DNA of 64,000 nt from Providencia burhodogranariea DSM 19968 (GTDB lineage Bacteria; Pseudomonadota; Gammaproteobacteria; Enterobacterales; Enterobacteriaceae). The notes under the pieces were generated by a model. It saw only the letters and a list, made by a program, of their open reading frames with translations. It searched no databases and was not told the origin of the DNA. This document shows, piece after piece, positions 45,568-55,471 of the stretch (within the stretch, counting starts at the first letter, position 1; the number at the start of each line of letters is the position of its first letter). The stretch lies in the NCBI RefSeq assembly GCF_000314855.2, contig NZ_KB233222.1, positions 1,870,774 through 1,934,773 on the forward strand. Reading direction: 5' to 3'. Both the position numbers and the translations under genes were made by a program.

Positions 45568-46557
45568 TTTCTAAGCTGCCTGTGTGGCAGTGAACCCGCG
45601 CATGATAGAACTTGCCCCGTTTATTTTTTTCTAAGCTGCCTGTGTGGCAGTGAACTTTGTATAGACAGTTCGAGTAATTTCATTTCGTTTCTAAGCTGCC
45701 TGTGTGGCAGTGAACTCTACCCCTCCGACGGCATTATTGATGTTCGATTTCTAAGCTGCCTGTGTGGCAGTGAACGTCACGCGCTCATATTGGGGGCTAC
45801 TGGTGCATTTCTAAGCTGCCTGTGTGGCAGTGAACATTATGTTGGTTACGTGAAAGGCGATTGGGATTTTCTAAGCTGCCTGTGTGGCAGTGAACATGAT
45901 TTTTTACAGGGGGCGTCTTTTGCTGATTTTCTAAGCTGCCTGTGTGGCAGTGAACTATTTTTTTCAACTAAAGAAATGATTGAGCTTTTTCTAAGCTGCC
46001 TGTGTGGCAGTGAACCGGAAATTGAAATAATCACGCCAGAACTGGCGATTTCTAAGCTGCCTGTGTGGCAGTGAACAAATGGGACCCGAAGGACTCAGGT
46101 TTTAAAGTTTTCTAAGCTGCCTGTGTGGCAGTGAACATTCTTGCTGTGTGTATATTTGCTCAGATACATTTCTAAGCTGCCTGTGTGGCAGTGAACCGTC
46201 CGCCGCTCGTCCTGCCAATGAGTTATCCTTTCTAAGCTGCCTGTGTGGCAGTGAACTACTGCTTTTTGAATAATGGTGAGCGTAATGCTTTCTAAGCTGC
46301 CTGTGTGGCAGTGAACCGATGTAAGCGCAAGTGCATCGATGTGCACACATTTCTAAGCTGCCTGTGTGGCAGTGAACGACTCTGTCTGCTGCGCACCAGT
46401 GGCGTTAGCTTTCTAAGCTGCCTGTGTGGCAGTGAACATAACCTTGACTGTGAGCGTCAACTAATAAGATTTCTAAGCTGCCTGTGTGGCAGTGAACCAA
46501 TCGATAAGTGAGGGTTTCGCACATCCAGATTTCTAAGCTGCCTGTGTGGCAGTGAAC
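45568..46557 (-). CRISPR. Type I-F CRISPR array 3: 17 repeats, 16 spacers
   Basis: 28-nt repeats at 45568, 45628, 45688, 45748, 45808, 45868, 45928, 45988, 46049, 46109, 46169, 46229, 46289, 46350, 46410, 46470 and 46530; spacers 32 nt with two of 33 nt. All repeats are identical, with stem CTGCC/GGCAG kept and loop ACACA rather than GCATA. Leader at the high-coordinate end. Uniform repeats suggest a young or actively growing array. Confidence 0.97.
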
Positions 46558-46710
46558 TATAAATTATCAAATAAAACGCTTAACACAACAATAAATTACG
46601 ATGATTTTTATAAAAATACCTTGTTTTTTCGCGGCATCTCTAATCTATTGTTTTTATGGTAAATTTTTAAAGAGCAAAAATAGAAGGGTAAAATAAGGTT
46701 AAAACACCGG
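46558..46710 (-). promoter_or_regulatory. Leader of CRISPR array 3
   Basis: AAAATACCTT starts 56 nt and TATTGTTTT 89 nt beyond the last repeat, and TATAAATTATCA abuts the repeat as in array 1. Same architecture as the other leaders. Confidence 0.85.
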
Positions 46711-46837
46711 TGGGAAAATGCAACTCAACAAGAAAAACAAAAGAGAGAAGAAACATAATTAATTTAAAATGTTCATTTTGGCACTTCAGTATGCAGGAAA
46801 ATACAGGAATATAGCACGGGTAATTACCTCGAATAAC

Positions 46838-46874
46838 AACCCGAATCACAGTGTTTATCTCTGTTCATCGGGTT
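46838..46874. terminator. Hairpin separating flgL from CRISPR array 3
   Basis: AACCCGA and TCGGGTT (7 bp) enclose a second ACAG/CTGT pairing, with moderate T richness on both sides. On the minus strand it lies 73 nt past the flgL stop, so it could stop flgKL transcripts from running into the leader. Confidence 0.5.
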
Positions 46875-46946
46875 TTCTTATCAAGGTGGTATCACTGACT
46901 CGCTATAAACATCTCGAATGATCTCGCTAAGTTAGCGGGTGAAAAC

Positions 46947-47882
46947 TTACCGTCCACCAAATAGCGACATACTATTGAGATCTTTGAAAATATCTTGCGA
47001 TGCTTGGAACATCGCCTTCTCTTTATAATAATCCGTTGTCGCGCCAATCCAGTTTGTATCAAGTAACTCACTGGCTCTCTGCGCATTTTGAATACTGCGA
47101 GTATCAGCTAGGAAATTTAACTTATCAATTTCCTGTAATTGTAACCCTTGTTTCGCTTCAATATTTGAGACCTGATCTAATGCAGATTTAATCGCGCTAT
47201 TGGCTATTCCAAGGTCTTTGTTAGCGGCTTCTAGCACATCTGGATCGGCGTTATCTTGCGGAACTCTCAATGTAGCAATTCCCACATTAAGCGCTTTAAA
47301 TACTTCAACCACATTATTCCTATCAGTCGGGAAAACCTGTGCCCCCGTAAAATAGGTGGTCATTTCACGGTCGTTAGACACATTTTGCGTAATCGCTTTA
47401 TTCCCACCGTTATATAGCACTTCGCCTTCTGCATTGATTTCAAAAGGGGGGTTATCCGATTGAAAACCGGCAAAGATATATCGTCCATTGCCATCGGTGG
47501 TGTTTCCCAACGCAACTAACTGATCTTTTAAACCCGTTAATTGATTAGCCAGCGAATTTCTATCTTTGTCACTCAAACCAGCTTGATTCGATGCTTGAAT
47601 AATCGTTGTATCAATTTGTGTTGTCACATCCGTCATTTGGGTCAGAATGCTCATTTGTAACGTCATTCCTGTCTTAGCAAAACCACGGCTAGCAACATAT
47701 TGCTGATTCCGATTTTCTGACTGATTAATGCGTACTGCTTGGGATGAGGCTTGTGGGTCATCAGAAGGTTTACTGACTCGTTTACCGGATGCTAATTGGC
47801 TGCCCACATCCATAAGCCGTGATTGTGCATTATTCATATCTTGTAATCGCTGGTGGTAAATCATATTGGTACTTAAACGCAT
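46947..47882 (-). CDS. flgL: Hook-filament junction protein FlgL (HAP3)
   Basis: Second junction protein, between FlgK and flagellin. 311 residues with a flagellin-like N-terminus (MRLSTNMIYHQRLQDMNNAQ; LASGKRVSKPSDDPQASSQA) and C-terminal helix (DIFKDLNSMSLFG). AGGA lies 7 nt before the ATG. Follows flgK by 28 bp. Its 3' side faces the CRISPR island. Confidence 0.94.
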   Translation of the reverse strand: MRLSTNMIYHQRLQDMNNAQSRLMDVGSQLASGKRVSKPSDDPQASSQAVRINQSENRNQQYVASRGFAKTGMTLQMSILTQMTDVTTQIDTTIIQASNQAGLSDKDRNSLANQLTGLKDQLVALGNTTDGNGRYIFAGFQSDNPPFEINAEGEVLYNGGNKAITQNVSNDREMTTYFTGAQVFPTDRNNVVEVFKALNVGIATLRVPQDNADPDVLEAANKDLGIANSAIKSALDQVSNIEAKQGLQLQEIDKLNFLADTRSIQNAQRASELLDTNWIGATTDYYKEKAMFQASQDIFKDLNSMSLFGGR

Positions 47883-47910
47883 AATAGGATCCTTTTTTAA
47901 TCTCTGAAAC

Positions 47911-49551
47911 TTAGAAAGCTCTCATCAAGGCATTGAACAGGTCATCAACAGTTTTAAGCACCTGAGCATTCGCATTAAAAAACTGTTGAATTTTTTGCAT
48001 TTGAATACTTTCTTCATTCATGTTGACGCCTGAAATCGCTTGTTCTTGCTGATAAAAACTTTCAGTCATTTTATTTTGTGTTTCAGAGTCAATTTGCGCT
48101 TGCTTGGTCTTGCTTCCAACATCATTGACTATTTTGGCGTAATAATCAGAAAATGTAGAAGTCCCCCCCACCAGCTTTTGATCTTGTAATTTCACTAATT
48201 CCTTTAAGTTTTCGTTATCACCTGAGCCACTATCTTTTGTACCCGCAGCCGCAAATTTACCCGCCTCACTAATCAGAGTTTGCATGCCATTAATTACGCC
48301 ACTCACGGGTTTCACTAAAAATGAATCGCCACTTTGTGCATTATTGTTAGTGATTTTCAATTCAATGCCAGCAAACTTAAGTGTGCTCACTCTTGAACTA
48401 TCCACATCAATCTTAGTTCCTTCAGGGAGCCGCGTGATATTCCAATCCGTGCCATCGAAACGTATTTCATAATTGCTTTCTGTTACTTGCGAAACATCAT
48501 CATAACCTAAATCAAATTCAGCTTTACCGCGGTTAAATGTATTACTCACCACACAACCTTTGCCAATCTCAAAAAAATCTTTACCTGTATTCCCAGTGGC
48601 ATCGAAGCCTTTACAGTACATTTCATTGAATTTATTAGAAAAAATAAGGGCTAATTTATTGAGTTTTTGATAGGAAGGATCAATGACTTCTTGGCGTGAA
48701 CGTAGGATGCCACTAAGCTCACCACCACGAAACGCATCATCAGCGATTTCACGTGTTTGCCCATTTGCGCCAACAAAACCTACACTAAGACGGCTATCAT
48801 CTTGTGAAGATGGCACGGCTTCAAGACGATTGGCTTTTTCCCCAGTCACCAGTGGTAAGCCATTAGCAAACGTGACGTTATAGTTACCATTTTTTTCGAT
48901 AGTTTTTATGCCAATTAACGAGTTAATTTCATTAACTAAGCGATCTCGTACATCAAGTAAATCATTGGGTTCTGAGCCACTAACAGAACGCATTCTGGCA
49001 ATCTGCTGGTTAAGACCTGCGATTTTCTCTGCATAAGTATTGATGTCTTTCACTTTTGTTTCAATTTGGCGATTAACATCACGCTCCATCTCTTGCAGCC
49101 GTCGATCCGCTTCTTTGAACTGATTAACTAATGAGTTTGATTTACCCAAAAAAACATCTATTAAGGTTTTATCACTCACATCACTCGCAGCCGCATCCAA
49201 CGCGGCAAAAAAACCACCAATATTGCTCGAAAGATCTTCAATATCATGAGTTAGTAAATCATCAACTTGGCTGCTATTTTTCGCATATGCCTGATAATCA
49301 CCACTGCGTGCGCGGGACTGGCTATATTGTTGACTAATAAATTCATCAAACTCGCGGCGCACATGGCTAAAATAGGTGCCATTACCAAAATAGCCATTAG
49401 GTGTCATTGTGCCCGGGTTTTCCCCAAAAACAGCAGTTTGACGATGATAATAACCAACGCCAGCGTTAGCTAAGTTATTTGAAATGACACTTAACCCGCC
49501 CTGCGCTGTATTCACACCACTTAGCGCATTATTCATTACATTATTCAGCAT
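47911..49551 (-). CDS. flgK: Hook-filament junction protein FlgK (HAP1)
   Basis: First hook-associated protein, exported after the hook. 546 residues with the rod-type N-terminal motif ([20 protein letters not shown]) and the C-terminal helix (QKIQQFFNANAQVLKTVDDLFNALM). AGGA 7 nt before the ATG. A sigma-28 promoter at 49632-49658 should drive flgK-flgL late in assembly. Confidence 0.95.
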   Translation of the reverse strand: MLNNVMNNALSGVNTAQGGLSVISNNLANAGVGYYHRQTAVFGENPGTMTPNGYFGNGTYFSHVRREFDEFISQQYSQSRARSGDYQAYAKNSSQVDDLLTHDIEDLSSNIGGFFAALDAAASDVSDKTLIDVFLGKSNSLVNQFKEADRRLQEMERDVNRQIETKVKDINTYAEKIAGLNQQIARMRSVSGSEPNDLLDVRDRLVNEINSLIGIKTIEKNGNYNVTFANGLPLVTGEKANRLEAVPSSQDDSRLSVGFVGANGQTREIADDAFRGGELSGILRSRQEVIDPSYQKLNKLALIFSNKFNEMYCKGFDATGNTGKDFFEIGKGCVVSNTFNRGKAEFDLGYDDVSQVTESNYEIRFDGTDWNITRLPEGTKIDVDSSRVSTLKFAGIELKITNNNAQSGDSFLVKPVSGVINGMQTLISEAGKFAAAGTKDSGSGDNENLKELVKLQDQKLVGGTSTFSDYYAKIVNDVGSKTKQAQIDSETQNKMTESFYQQEQAISGVNMNEESIQMQKIQQFFNANAQVLKTVDDLFNALMRAF

Positions 49552-49631
49552 AAGCTTTTCCTTTTGTGTTGCTTATTGCCATGGCTTATTGATGCAACCT
49601 GTGCAATATCAGCCTGAATTTATTCACTTAG

Positions 49632-49658
49632 TTATCGGAAAGATGAGATGAATATTTA
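49632..49658 (-). promoter_or_regulatory. Sigma-28 promoter of flgKL
   Basis: The minus strand reads TAAAT, 14 nt, TCCGATAA: one mismatch in each box with exact spacing, about 80 bp before flgK. Confidence 0.72.
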
Positions 49659-49694
49659 GCAATTACATCGTTTTTTGCTACTAGCCGCTAAAAA

Positions 49695-50663
49695 TTAAAA
49701 AATATCATTGAGATCGACGGTGTAAGCTTTAATCACTCTCGATATTGTTTTTTCCACAGAATGATCTCCGCGAATTTGATTAATTAAGCTAACCAGTTTG
49801 TCTGAGTAACTAGGATCTGTCGCATAGCCAGCTTGGTGCAGACGGCGAGCCGCTATCTCTGGTGATTGCGCTTGTTTTACTTTTTGATAGCGCGGGTTTT
49901 CAGTTAGTAAATTGATGTAATCAGCAATTGCTTCCTCATAAGAGCCATAAACCCGAAAGTTATCGCGCATCTTGACGCTTTTTCCATTGATAACTTCTGT
50001 GGTCATAATGTTCGTTATAGGCCCTTCCCAGCTTTTACTTGCTTTAATACCAAATACGTTATGACTGTTTTCCCCCTCGGTCGTTAATATTTCACGACGA
50101 CCCCAGCCACTCTCTAAGGCTGCCTGCGCTAAAATAAGAAAATGTGATATGCCACTTTTTTGACTTGCTGCTTTTGCGGGTTCTATCAGTTTGCTAATAA
50201 AGTCTTGGTTATTTGATGAGAGAGCTTTGACCTTCTGCAAAGGCGCTAATACTGCATCACCCAGTGGAGCAAAACGTCGCACAATCTGAGCCATAGCTGG
50301 AGTCGGTAAAGCGCCCATCAATGTTGAATCCAAGGGTTTTAACGCACCTTCCACAGATAACCCTTGGCTTTGTGCTAATTGCTGATACATCATGTCACCA
50401 AAACCAAGACCTTTTTGCGCTAAGTCTTGGGCAATTTGTTGATCATACATACTGGTCAACATCTGAGTTTGTTCACTCGAAAATAAGCCATCTTGAGGCA
50501 ATGCTGAGCGCATGCTTTTCAGCATCATCTGAACAAAAGTGGCTTCCAGTTGTTGAGTTACTTGGCGTAACCCTTTTTCTGGCGAGCCAGATAACTTGAG
50601 TTTTAAACCACTAAGCGACTGCACATCAAAAGCAGCACTTTGCATCAGCTGCATATCATTCAT
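49695..50663 (-). CDS. flgJ: Rod assembly protein and muramidase FlgJ
   Basis: N-terminal rod-cap domain (QVTQQLEATFVQMMLKSMRS; MYDQQIAQDLAQKGLG) fused to a C-terminal glucosaminidase domain (LILAQAALESGWGRREI with the catalytic Glu; YATDPSYSDKLVSLI) that opens peptidoglycan for the rod. 322 residues from the ATG at 50663, which overlaps the flgI stop by one base and matches family N-termini; ten further upstream codons are open but lie inside flgI. Confidence 0.94.
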   Translation of the reverse strand: MNDMQLMQSAAFDVQSLSGLKLKLSGSPEKGLRQVTQQLEATFVQMMLKSMRSALPQDGLFSSEQTQMLTSMYDQQIAQDLAQKGLGFGDMMYQQLAQSQGLSVEGALKPLDSTLMGALPTPAMAQIVRRFAPLGDAVLAPLQKVKALSSNNQDFISKLIEPAKAASQKSGISHFLILAQAALESGWGRREILTTEGENSHNVFGIKASKSWEGPITNIMTTEVINGKSVKMRDNFRVYGSYEEAIADYINLLTENPRYQKVKQAQSPEIAARRLHQAGYATDPSYSDKLVSLINQIRGDHSVEKTISRVIKAYTVDLNDIF

Positions 50664-51766
50664 TAGATGATCTCCAACTTGGCACGCAAGCACCCTGCAC
50701 TTTCCATTGCTTGCAAAATAGACATTAAATCTGTCGGCGTCGCACCTAACGTATTAAGGGCTTGTATAACTTGATTAAGCTGCACACTAGCGTTCACTTT
50801 TTGGAGCGTTCCACTTTGTTCACGAATACCAATATTCGTGTTTCGTGTAACGACCGTTTGGCCACCAGCAAATGGTGTATCTGGTTGATTGACTTGTGTT
50901 TGCCTCTCAACCGTTACCGATAAACTACCCTGTGCCACCGCACAACTTTCGAGTGCCACGCTGCGGTTAATCACGACTGAACCGGTACGTGAATTAAAGA
51001 TCACTTTCGCTTCGGCAATCGGTAATCGAACATTCAATTCTTGGATCTGAGCTAGGAAGCGGACTTGATCGCTATTATTCATTGGAACTCGCAATTGGAC
51101 TGTTCGTGAATCCAAAGGTGTCGCAGTGCCTGCGCCACGTAAACGGTTAATGGCGTCACTCATATCTTGGGCTAATGTGAAGCTATCATCGTTGAGTTGC
51201 AGGTTAATTACACCGTTTTGACCGAAGTTTGTTGGTAATTCACGCTCAATCGTCGCACCACTGGTGATCCGTCCTCCCGTTAGTTGGTTGACTTTTATCC
51301 TGCTACCTCCCGCACTTGCACCTGTACCCCCTACTAAAATATTGCCTTGTGCCATCGCATAAATTTGCCCATCAACACCCTTTAATGGTGTCATTAGCAA
51401 AGTACCGCCTCGAAGGCTTTTAGCATTCCCCATGGAGGAAACAACAATATCCACTGATTGGCCTGAACGAGCGAAGGGGGGCAACTTGGCCGTTACCATC
51501 ACTGCTGCAACGTTTTTCAATTGCATATTTGTACCGGGAGGCACTGTTACTCCCATCTGAGACAGCATGTTGCTCAGACTTTGGGTGGTAAAAGGGGTCT
51601 GCATAGTCTGATCACCCGAGCCATCTAGCCCCACGACCAGCCCATAACCAATTAAGGCGTTATCACGAACCCCCTGCACTGTTGTCAAATCTTTGATACG
51701 TTCACTGTGTGCTGGTGCAACAAAAGCACAAAGTAAGGTTAGAAAAAGTGCCACTAATTTATTCAT
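50663..51766 (-). CDS. flgI: Flagellar P-ring protein FlgI
   Basis: Periplasmic ring around the rod. 367 residues with a Sec signal peptide ([21 protein letters not shown]) and the family pattern ([39 protein letters not shown]). The ATG at 51766 has AGAGAG upstream; the frame is open 27 codons earlier within the flgH end. Confidence 0.95.
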   Translation of the reverse strand: MNKLVALFLTLLCAFVAPAHSERIKDLTTVQGVRDNALIGYGLVVGLDGSGDQTMQTPFTTQSLSNMLSQMGVTVPPGTNMQLKNVAAVMVTAKLPPFARSGQSVDIVVSSMGNAKSLRGGTLLMTPLKGVDGQIYAMAQGNILVGGTGASAGGSRIKVNQLTGGRITSGATIERELPTNFGQNGVINLQLNDDSFTLAQDMSDAINRLRGAGTATPLDSRTVQLRVPMNNSDQVRFLAQIQELNVRLPIAEAKVIFNSRTGSVVINRSVALESCAVAQGSLSVTVERQTQVNQPDTPFAGGQTVVTRNTNIGIREQSGTLQKVNASVQLNQVIQALNTLGATPTDLMSILQAMESAGCLRAKLEII

Positions 51767-51807
51767 TCGAGTCTCTCTACAGATTTCCAACCTAATCTTC
51801 ACTTTAC

Positions 51808-52539
51808 TTAATAAGGCGAAACATTTAGAAAAAAGCGTTGCAACCAACCCATGTTCTGTGACTCATTGATATAACCATCACCGACGTATTCAATACGCGC
51901 ATCAGCAACTTGCGTTGAGCTAACATTATTGTCTGCACCAATCGTACGTGGATTAACCACTCCAGAAAAACGAATAGATTCAGTTCCTTGATTGATAGCA
52001 ATGCGCTTTTCACCCACGACATGTAAATTGCCATTAGCTAAAAGTTGGTCGACAGTTACGGTAATGGTGCCTTTAAAGGTGTTGTTGGCATTTGCGCCTC
52101 CTTTGCCCGTGAAATCACTGTTGCCTTTCACTTCTAACTCGCTATTACTTCCACCTAACCAACCTTGCATAAAACCGGGTAAGATCGCGGCCAAAAATCC
52201 TGTTTTTCCGCTGCGCTTCGCATTTGCAGATGAGTTTTTGCTGGCACTGACATTTTCTTGCAAGTTGATTGTCAAAATATCACCAATATTGCGTGGCCGT
52301 CTGTCTTCAAAAAGTGGCTGATAACCATAATAAGCAGGTTGTGCGCTTTGAAAAATTGCGCCATTCGGCGCAGGTGCTGTTGGCGGATTGGGTAACGCGC
52401 TGGTTTGAGTATCAACCAGTGGACGAGGTTTAATATATGCACAGCCACTGATGGCTAATGCCAAAACCATCACGAGAGCCTTACGAGTTGAAAATAATAA
52501 ATTTTCTCGATTTTGAAGGGCAATACCACGTTTCGTCAT
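51808..52539 (-). CDS. flgH: Flagellar L-ring lipoprotein FlgH
   Basis: Outer-membrane ring. 243 residues with a lipobox (LAISGC; lipidated Cys at residue 33) and the family core ([50 protein letters not shown]). The start is uncertain: 52539 is the most probable ATG, with an ATG at 52575 and a TTG at 52602 also in frame. Confidence 0.93.
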   Translation of the reverse strand: MTKRGIALQNRENLLFSTRKALVMVLALAISGCAYIKPRPLVDTQTSALPNPPTAPAPNGAIFQSAQPAYYGYQPLFEDRRPRNIGDILTINLQENVSASKNSSANAKRSGKTGFLAAILPGFMQGWLGGSNSELEVKGNSDFTGKGGANANNTFKGTITVTVDQLLANGNLHVVGEKRIAINQGTESIRFSGVVNPRTIGADNNVSSTQVADARIEYVGDGYINESQNMGWLQRFFLNVSPY

Positions 52540-52647
52540 TAGGGTACTCTTTTGCTGCTGTGTATGTTTTGTCATCACATGAATTGTCTTCTCACCCACC
52601 AAATGACAACTCGTCTCGACATCAACAAGCTGCCACTGAGTATTGAA

Positions 52648-53430
52648 TTACAGTTGAGCTAATCGTTGCAACATTTGATCCGATGCTGAAATGGCTTTGC
52701 TGTTAATTTCGTAAGCTCGTTGAGTTTGGATCATATTGACCAGCTCTTCTGCAACATTAACGTTCGAGGTTTCAAGCATATTTTGATACAACAATCCAGC
52801 GCCATTAGTACCCGGCGCAGTTTCATTTGGTGCACCTGAACTTGCCGTTTCCATATAAAGGTTCTCACCCATGCTTTCTAAACCAGAATCATTGATAAAT
52901 GTAGTCAGGGTAATTTGACCAATCTGTTGAGGTTGATTATCACCAAAAACGGTTACCGAAACTGTCCCATCACGCGCGATGGTTAAGCTGCTCGCATTAT
53001 CAGGAATAATAATCACAGGTACGATTTGATAGCCGCTCGACGTCACCAATTGCCCATCTTGGTTGGGTTGTAGTGCGCCATCACGAGTATAAGCATCCGT
53101 GCCATCCGGCATTTGCACATGCAAAAAACCTTGCCCTTTGATGGCAATATCCGTTGTTGTGCCCGTTTGGTTTAAATTACCTTGGCTATGAATACGCATC
53201 GTGGCAACAGGTCGCGATCCTGTTCCCATCTGTAACCCTGATGGCAATGATGTTTGCTCCGAACTCATTGCGCCCGGTTGCCGAATGTTTTGATACAATA
53301 AATCTTCAAATACCGCACGTTGGCGTTTGAAACCATTGGTGCTGACGTTTGCCAAGTTATTTGAAATAACATCAAGGTTAGTTTGTTGGGTATCAAGCCC
53401 TGTTTTAGCAATCCATAAAGAGCGGATCAT
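52648..53430 (-). CDS. flgG: Distal rod protein FlgG
   Basis: Distal rod subunit. 260 residues, the same length as E. coli FlgG, with [20 protein letters not shown] at the N-terminus and the [21 protein letters not shown]-terminal motif. The second of two adjacent ATGs is chosen because AGGA is 6 nt upstream and it gives the family start. Confidence 0.95.
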   Translation of the reverse strand: MIRSLWIAKTGLDTQQTNLDVISNNLANVSTNGFKRQRAVFEDLLYQNIRQPGAMSSEQTSLPSGLQMGTGSRPVATMRIHSQGNLNQTGTTTDIAIKGQGFLHVQMPDGTDAYTRDGALQPNQDGQLVTSSGYQIVPVIIIPDNASSLTIARDGTVSVTVFGDNQPQQIGQITLTTFINDSGLESMGENLYMETASSGAPNETAPGTNGAGLLYQNMLETSNVNVAEELVNMIQTQRAYEINSKAISASDQMLQRLAQL

Positions 53431-53449
53431 CATTATTCCTTACTGAAAA

Positions 53450-54205
53450 TTAGCTGACGGTAAGCAACTGGTTTGCCCTTTGTGCATTTTCATCTGCACT
53501 GTGAACTACCTTCATTTGCATTTCAAAATGCCTTGCGTTAGCAATCATTGATACCATTGCTTCAGCGGCACTCACATTACTTCCTTCAATTACTCCTGAG
53601 GTTATTGACGCGCGTTCACTTTGCGGGAGGAGATTGCCATTAATGGCTTGTGCTTGTGCTGATAAATGAAATAGCCCATCTTCACCGCGTATCAAATCTT
53701 GTGACTGTGCTTCAACAACTTTTAGGCGGCCAATTTGGCCCAACATGGTCGGCGGATCAGTTGCCAATAACGCTGTCACAGTTCCATCGGCGGCAATGGT
53801 GAGATCGGTATTTGGTGGCACATTAATTGGCCCACCATCCCCTTGCAGACGATGCTTACCAATCATCAGCTCGCCTTCAGATGAGATTTGAATGCTGCCG
53901 TTACGGGTATAGGCTTCCCCACCCTCCGCAAGTTCAACCGTTAAAAAATGTTTATCGCTAAGTGCCACATCTAGCGGCCTGCCCGTATAGTTAAGCGGCC
54001 CTCGGCTCATATCGGCACCTGGTGTCGAGGCTACAACTAATGTACGGGTTTGCTCGCTATCACCTTTAACGGGTACCGCTCGCATTGCGGATAGTTGAGC
54101 TTTAAAACCTGATGTCGAAACGTTCGCAATGTTATTCGACACAATTGCTTGGTTTTCAAGCGCATGCCTCGCGCCTCCCATAGCAGTATAAATAACGTGA
54201 TCCAT
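53450..54205 (-). CDS. flgF: Proximal rod protein FlgF
   Basis: Rod subunit. 251 residues, exactly the E. coli length, starting MDHVIYTAMGGARHALENQA, with VSNNIANVSTSGFKAQ and AAEAMVSMIANARHFEMQMK motifs. AGAGG lies 6 nt before the ATG at 54205; an ATG two codons earlier is in frame. Confidence 0.95.
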   Translation of the reverse strand: MDHVIYTAMGGARHALENQAIVSNNIANVSTSGFKAQLSAMRAVPVKGDSEQTRTLVVASTPGADMSRGPLNYTGRPLDVALSDKHFLTVELAEGGEAYTRNGSIQISSEGELMIGKHRLQGDGGPINVPPNTDLTIAADGTVTALLATDPPTMLGQIGRLKVVEAQSQDLIRGEDGLFHLSAQAQAINGNLLPQSERASITSGVIEGSNVSAAEAMVSMIANARHFEMQMKVVHSADENAQRANQLLTVS

Positions 54206-54220
54206 GGACATCCTCTATAC

Positions 54221-55441
54221 TTAGCGTAAGTTAACCATCGTTTGTAGCATCTGATCTTGTGTTTTGATCGTCTGGGCATTTGATTGGTAATTACGTTGCA
54301 TCACTATCATGCTGATCAGCTCTTGGCTCATATCCACATTAGAAGATTCAAGTGCACCGCTGGTTAATTTACCGAATTGACCCACGCCCGGTATACCATC
54401 CATTGGATTACCCGACGCATTTGATGAGGCCCAAACGTTGCCCCCCTGAGACACCAATCCATTTGGATTCGCAAATGCAGAAAGAGCAACTTGCCCAACT
54501 ACCCGTTTTTGTTGGTTTGAATAGTTGGCAAAAATTAGACCGTTATCTTCAATTTTGAATTTGGTGTATTCACCTGCGGGATATCCATTAACATCGATAC
54601 CGCTGACAGAAGATTCACTCACTTTTTGTTGGCGTATTTTATTCAGGTCAACTTGCAAAATGCCGTTATTGGCACCATTGACTCCGGTGTAAGCAAAGCC
54701 AAATACAGCATTCGCAGGATTACTTAAACGACCGTTCCCATCAAACTCCATATCGCCGAGTTTTGTCGCGACTTGGTCGCTTGAATCTTTGCCATAAGCC
54801 GACCATTTATTGTCAGCTGTTTTGACAAAATAAATTGAAATTTCGTGGGTATTACCTTGACTATCAAAGGCGGTCATTGTGGTACTAAAGTTGTAACTCC
54901 CCTTATCACCAGGGTTATTCACATCAAAAGGCTTTGGCTTAACTTGGTCTTCTGAGTTCAGGTTGATCGTCAATTTTCCCATGTCAGAGGCTTTTGCATC
55001 CATCATATCTGTTGGAATATTCAATCCAGCAGGCACACCACCACTTTGAATCGTGACATTGCCTTTTTCATCAATGCCCGCAGGAAAACCCGTGATAATC
55101 ATTTCCTGATTATTGACAAGGTTACCGCTTTTATCGCGAGTGAATTGCCCATCACGACTGTAATAAATGTCGCCATTTTTATCTTGAACGCGGAAAAAAC
55201 CGTTACCTGAAACCGCAACATCTGTTGGTCTATCAGTACGTGTAATAGGGCCATCTTTAAAGTTTTGTGTCACCGCAGCGACATTAACGCCGAGACCGAC
55301 GCCTGAACCAGCAAACATATCGGCAAAGGAAGCTGTGGCACCTTTAAATCCGTTGGTAGCAGAGTTGGCAATATTATTGCCAATCGAATCAAGTCCCGCT
55401 GAGGCAGCATTTAAGCCACTAACTGCTTGTGAAAATGACAT
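54221..55441 (-). CDS. flgE: Hook protein FlgE
   Basis: Main hook subunit, the universal joint. 406 residues with the conserved N-terminus (GLNAASAGLDSIGNNIANSA), a surface middle region and C-terminal motif (SSNVDMSQELISMIVMQRNY). GGAG 5 nt before the ATG. Between flgD and flgF. Confidence 0.95.
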   Translation of the reverse strand: MSFSQAVSGLNAASAGLDSIGNNIANSATNGFKGATASFADMFAGSGVGLGVNVAAVTQNFKDGPITRTDRPTDVAVSGNGFFRVQDKNGDIYYSRDGQFTRDKSGNLVNNQEMIITGFPAGIDEKGNVTIQSGGVPAGLNIPTDMMDAKASDMGKLTINLNSEDQVKPKPFDVNNPGDKGSYNFSTTMTAFDSQGNTHEISIYFVKTADNKWSAYGKDSSDQVATKLGDMEFDGNGRLSNPANAVFGFAYTGVNGANNGILQVDLNKIRQQKVSESSVSGIDVNGYPAGEYTKFKIEDNGLIFANYSNQQKRVVGQVALSAFANPNGLVSQGGNVWASSNASGNPMDGIPGVGQFGKLTSGALESSNVDMSQELISMIVMQRNYQSNAQTIKTQDQMLQTMVNLR

Positions 55442-55471
55442 GTTTTCTCCATGACGGTTGGGGGAATAAAA

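Noticed and set aside
45790-46511. Several 60-94-codon ORFs in array 3
   Set aside because: Translations of the identical repeats on both strands, not proteins.
34136-46557. CRISPR-associated transposon of type I-F
   Set aside because: cas1 and cas2-3 are present and intact, and no tnsA, tnsB, tnsC or tniQ gene is found; this is a standard I-F defence system.
46925-46937. CGCTAAGTTAGCG palindrome as flgL terminator
   Set aside because: Short stem, one-base loop and no T run; the hairpin at 46838-46874 is more plausible.
26147-46946. tRNA, integrase or direct att repeats marking the island as an integrative element
   Set aside because: None was found by reading the borders; the island is therefore not called an integrative element.
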